A stretch of 6,283 nucleotides of DNA from an uncultured Muribaculaceae bacterium (GTDB lineage Bacteria > Bacteroidota > Bacteroidia > Bacteroidales > Muribaculaceae), in assembly GCA_910578805.1 (NCBI GenBank), contig CAJTRS010000050.1, positions 1-6,283 of the forward strand, written 5' to 3'. Position 1 is the first letter of the stretch. Every line of letters starts with the position of its first letter. Below the pieces are notes generated by a model that saw only the letters and a program-made list of their open reading frames with translations, did not search any database and was not told the DNA's origin. Made by a program: the position numbers and the translations under genes. Positions 5,841 through 6,283 of the stretch are shown piece after piece.

Positions 5841-6283
5841 ATGAAAAATATATTGATCCGGTCGCTGAGCGGGGCCGTGTATGTTGCTATTATCGTCGTA
5901 CTCGTGTTGTGGGGCGGTCAAATAGGATTTCCGTTGCTCTGTTGTGCGTTTACCATATTGGGCATGACGGAGTTTCTACAGATAACAACCGGGGGCATGT
6001 CGAAAAATCCCGCCGCCTCGGCCCTCGATCTGTTTCTCGGTTTGTGTATTCCGGTTATGGTATTTTACAGCCTGTATCTACCGGTCACATACTCCCATTC
6101 GTTTTTCATAGTGATGCTCGGCGTGTTTATCATGCTGGCCATTATAAGGCTTGTAATGCAGCTTTACTCCACATCGCCGCGCTCGCTTGAGCGAATGGCC
6201 TACACGATTATGTCCATGGTGTATGTGGCGCTTCCGTTGTCGGCGGCTGTGGCCGTTTACAATCTGGCCGGTCCGGAACTGAC
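5841..6283 (+). CDS. cdsA: Phosphatidate cytidylyltransferase (CDP-diacylglycerol synthase), N-terminal part, cut by window end
   Basis: The reading frame stays open from the ATG at 5841 to the window edge, giving 147 complete codons of a protein usually about 270-285 residues. The start MKNILIRSLSGAVYVAIIVV is typical of bacterial CdsA: a basic start followed directly by a membrane helix. Further hydrophobic helices lie at about 27-41, 63-80, 87-107 and 121-141, with the short motif MTEFLQI (42-48) after the second helix. CdsA is an inner-membrane enzyme that makes CDP-diacylglycerol from phosphatidic acid and CTP, the precursor of phosphatidylethanolamine and other phospholipids. Its diagnostic C-terminal signature with the catalytic Asp residues lies beyond the window, so the call rests on the N-terminal pattern and helix layout. 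In many Bacteroidales cdsA follows ftsH; here a TPR gene precedes it. No clear promoter was found upstream. Confidence 0.82.
   Translation, partial: MKNILIRSLSGAVYVAIIVVLVLWGGQIGFPLLCCAFTILGMTEFLQITTGGMSKNPAASALDLFLGLCIPVMVFYSLYLPVTYSHSFFIVMLGVFIMLAIIRLVMQLYSTSPRSLERMAYTIMSMVYVALPLSAAVAVYNLAGPEL

Noticed and set aside
5819..6190. Plus-strand 123-codon frame over the start of cdsA
   Set aside because: It is Arg-, Val- and Gly-rich without membrane helices or domain pattern, while the frame from 5841 gives a typical CdsA N-terminus running to the window edge.

Overview
The window reads like a chromosomal segment of a Bacteroidota bacterium, most likely order Bacteroidales and possibly a Muribaculaceae-like lineage. 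The family-level placement is inference. Support comes from near-absent Shine-Dalgarno sites with A-rich leaders, two matches to the Bacteroidetes -7 promoter box (TAnnTTTG), an ECF sigma factor followed by a short non-zinc membrane anti-sigma protein, and the character of the encoded proteins. No rRNA, tRNA, CRISPR array, insertion sequence or phage gene was seen.

Left part (1-2552, all on the minus strand). Transcription runs right to left: rarA (replication-fork AAA+ ATPase), then after 78 bases an ECF sigma-70 factor, then after 10 bases its probable membrane-anchored anti-sigma partner. The sigma/anti-sigma pair is almost certainly one operon. Whether rarA is co-transcribed with it is open. 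The first 100 bases hold no gene that can be called with confidence.

Middle (2553-2806). This 254-base divergent intergenic region has a good -7 box for rarA on the minus strand and a plausible one on the plus strand for the rightward genes. The plus-strand leader is about 120 bases long and contains an AT-rich inverted repeat and a 30-codon small ORF of doubtful meaning.

Right part (2807-5735, plus strand). A 78-residue two-helix membrane protein, a PstS-like substrate-binding lipoprotein and a 538-residue secreted TPR protein follow one another closely and look like one envelope-directed operon. No phosphate permease genes (pstC/A/B) lie within view, so the ligand and role of the PstS-like protein are uncertain. 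This cluster is the least understood part of the window.

Right edge (5841-6283). After a strong hairpin, probably a terminator or attenuator, a new gene begins: the N-terminal membrane half of CdsA, CDP-diacylglycerol synthase, cut by the window end.

Overall this is mostly ordinary core genome (rarA, cdsA) plus a signalling pair and an uncharacterised envelope operon. I found no clear sign of a wholly new mobile or defence system.
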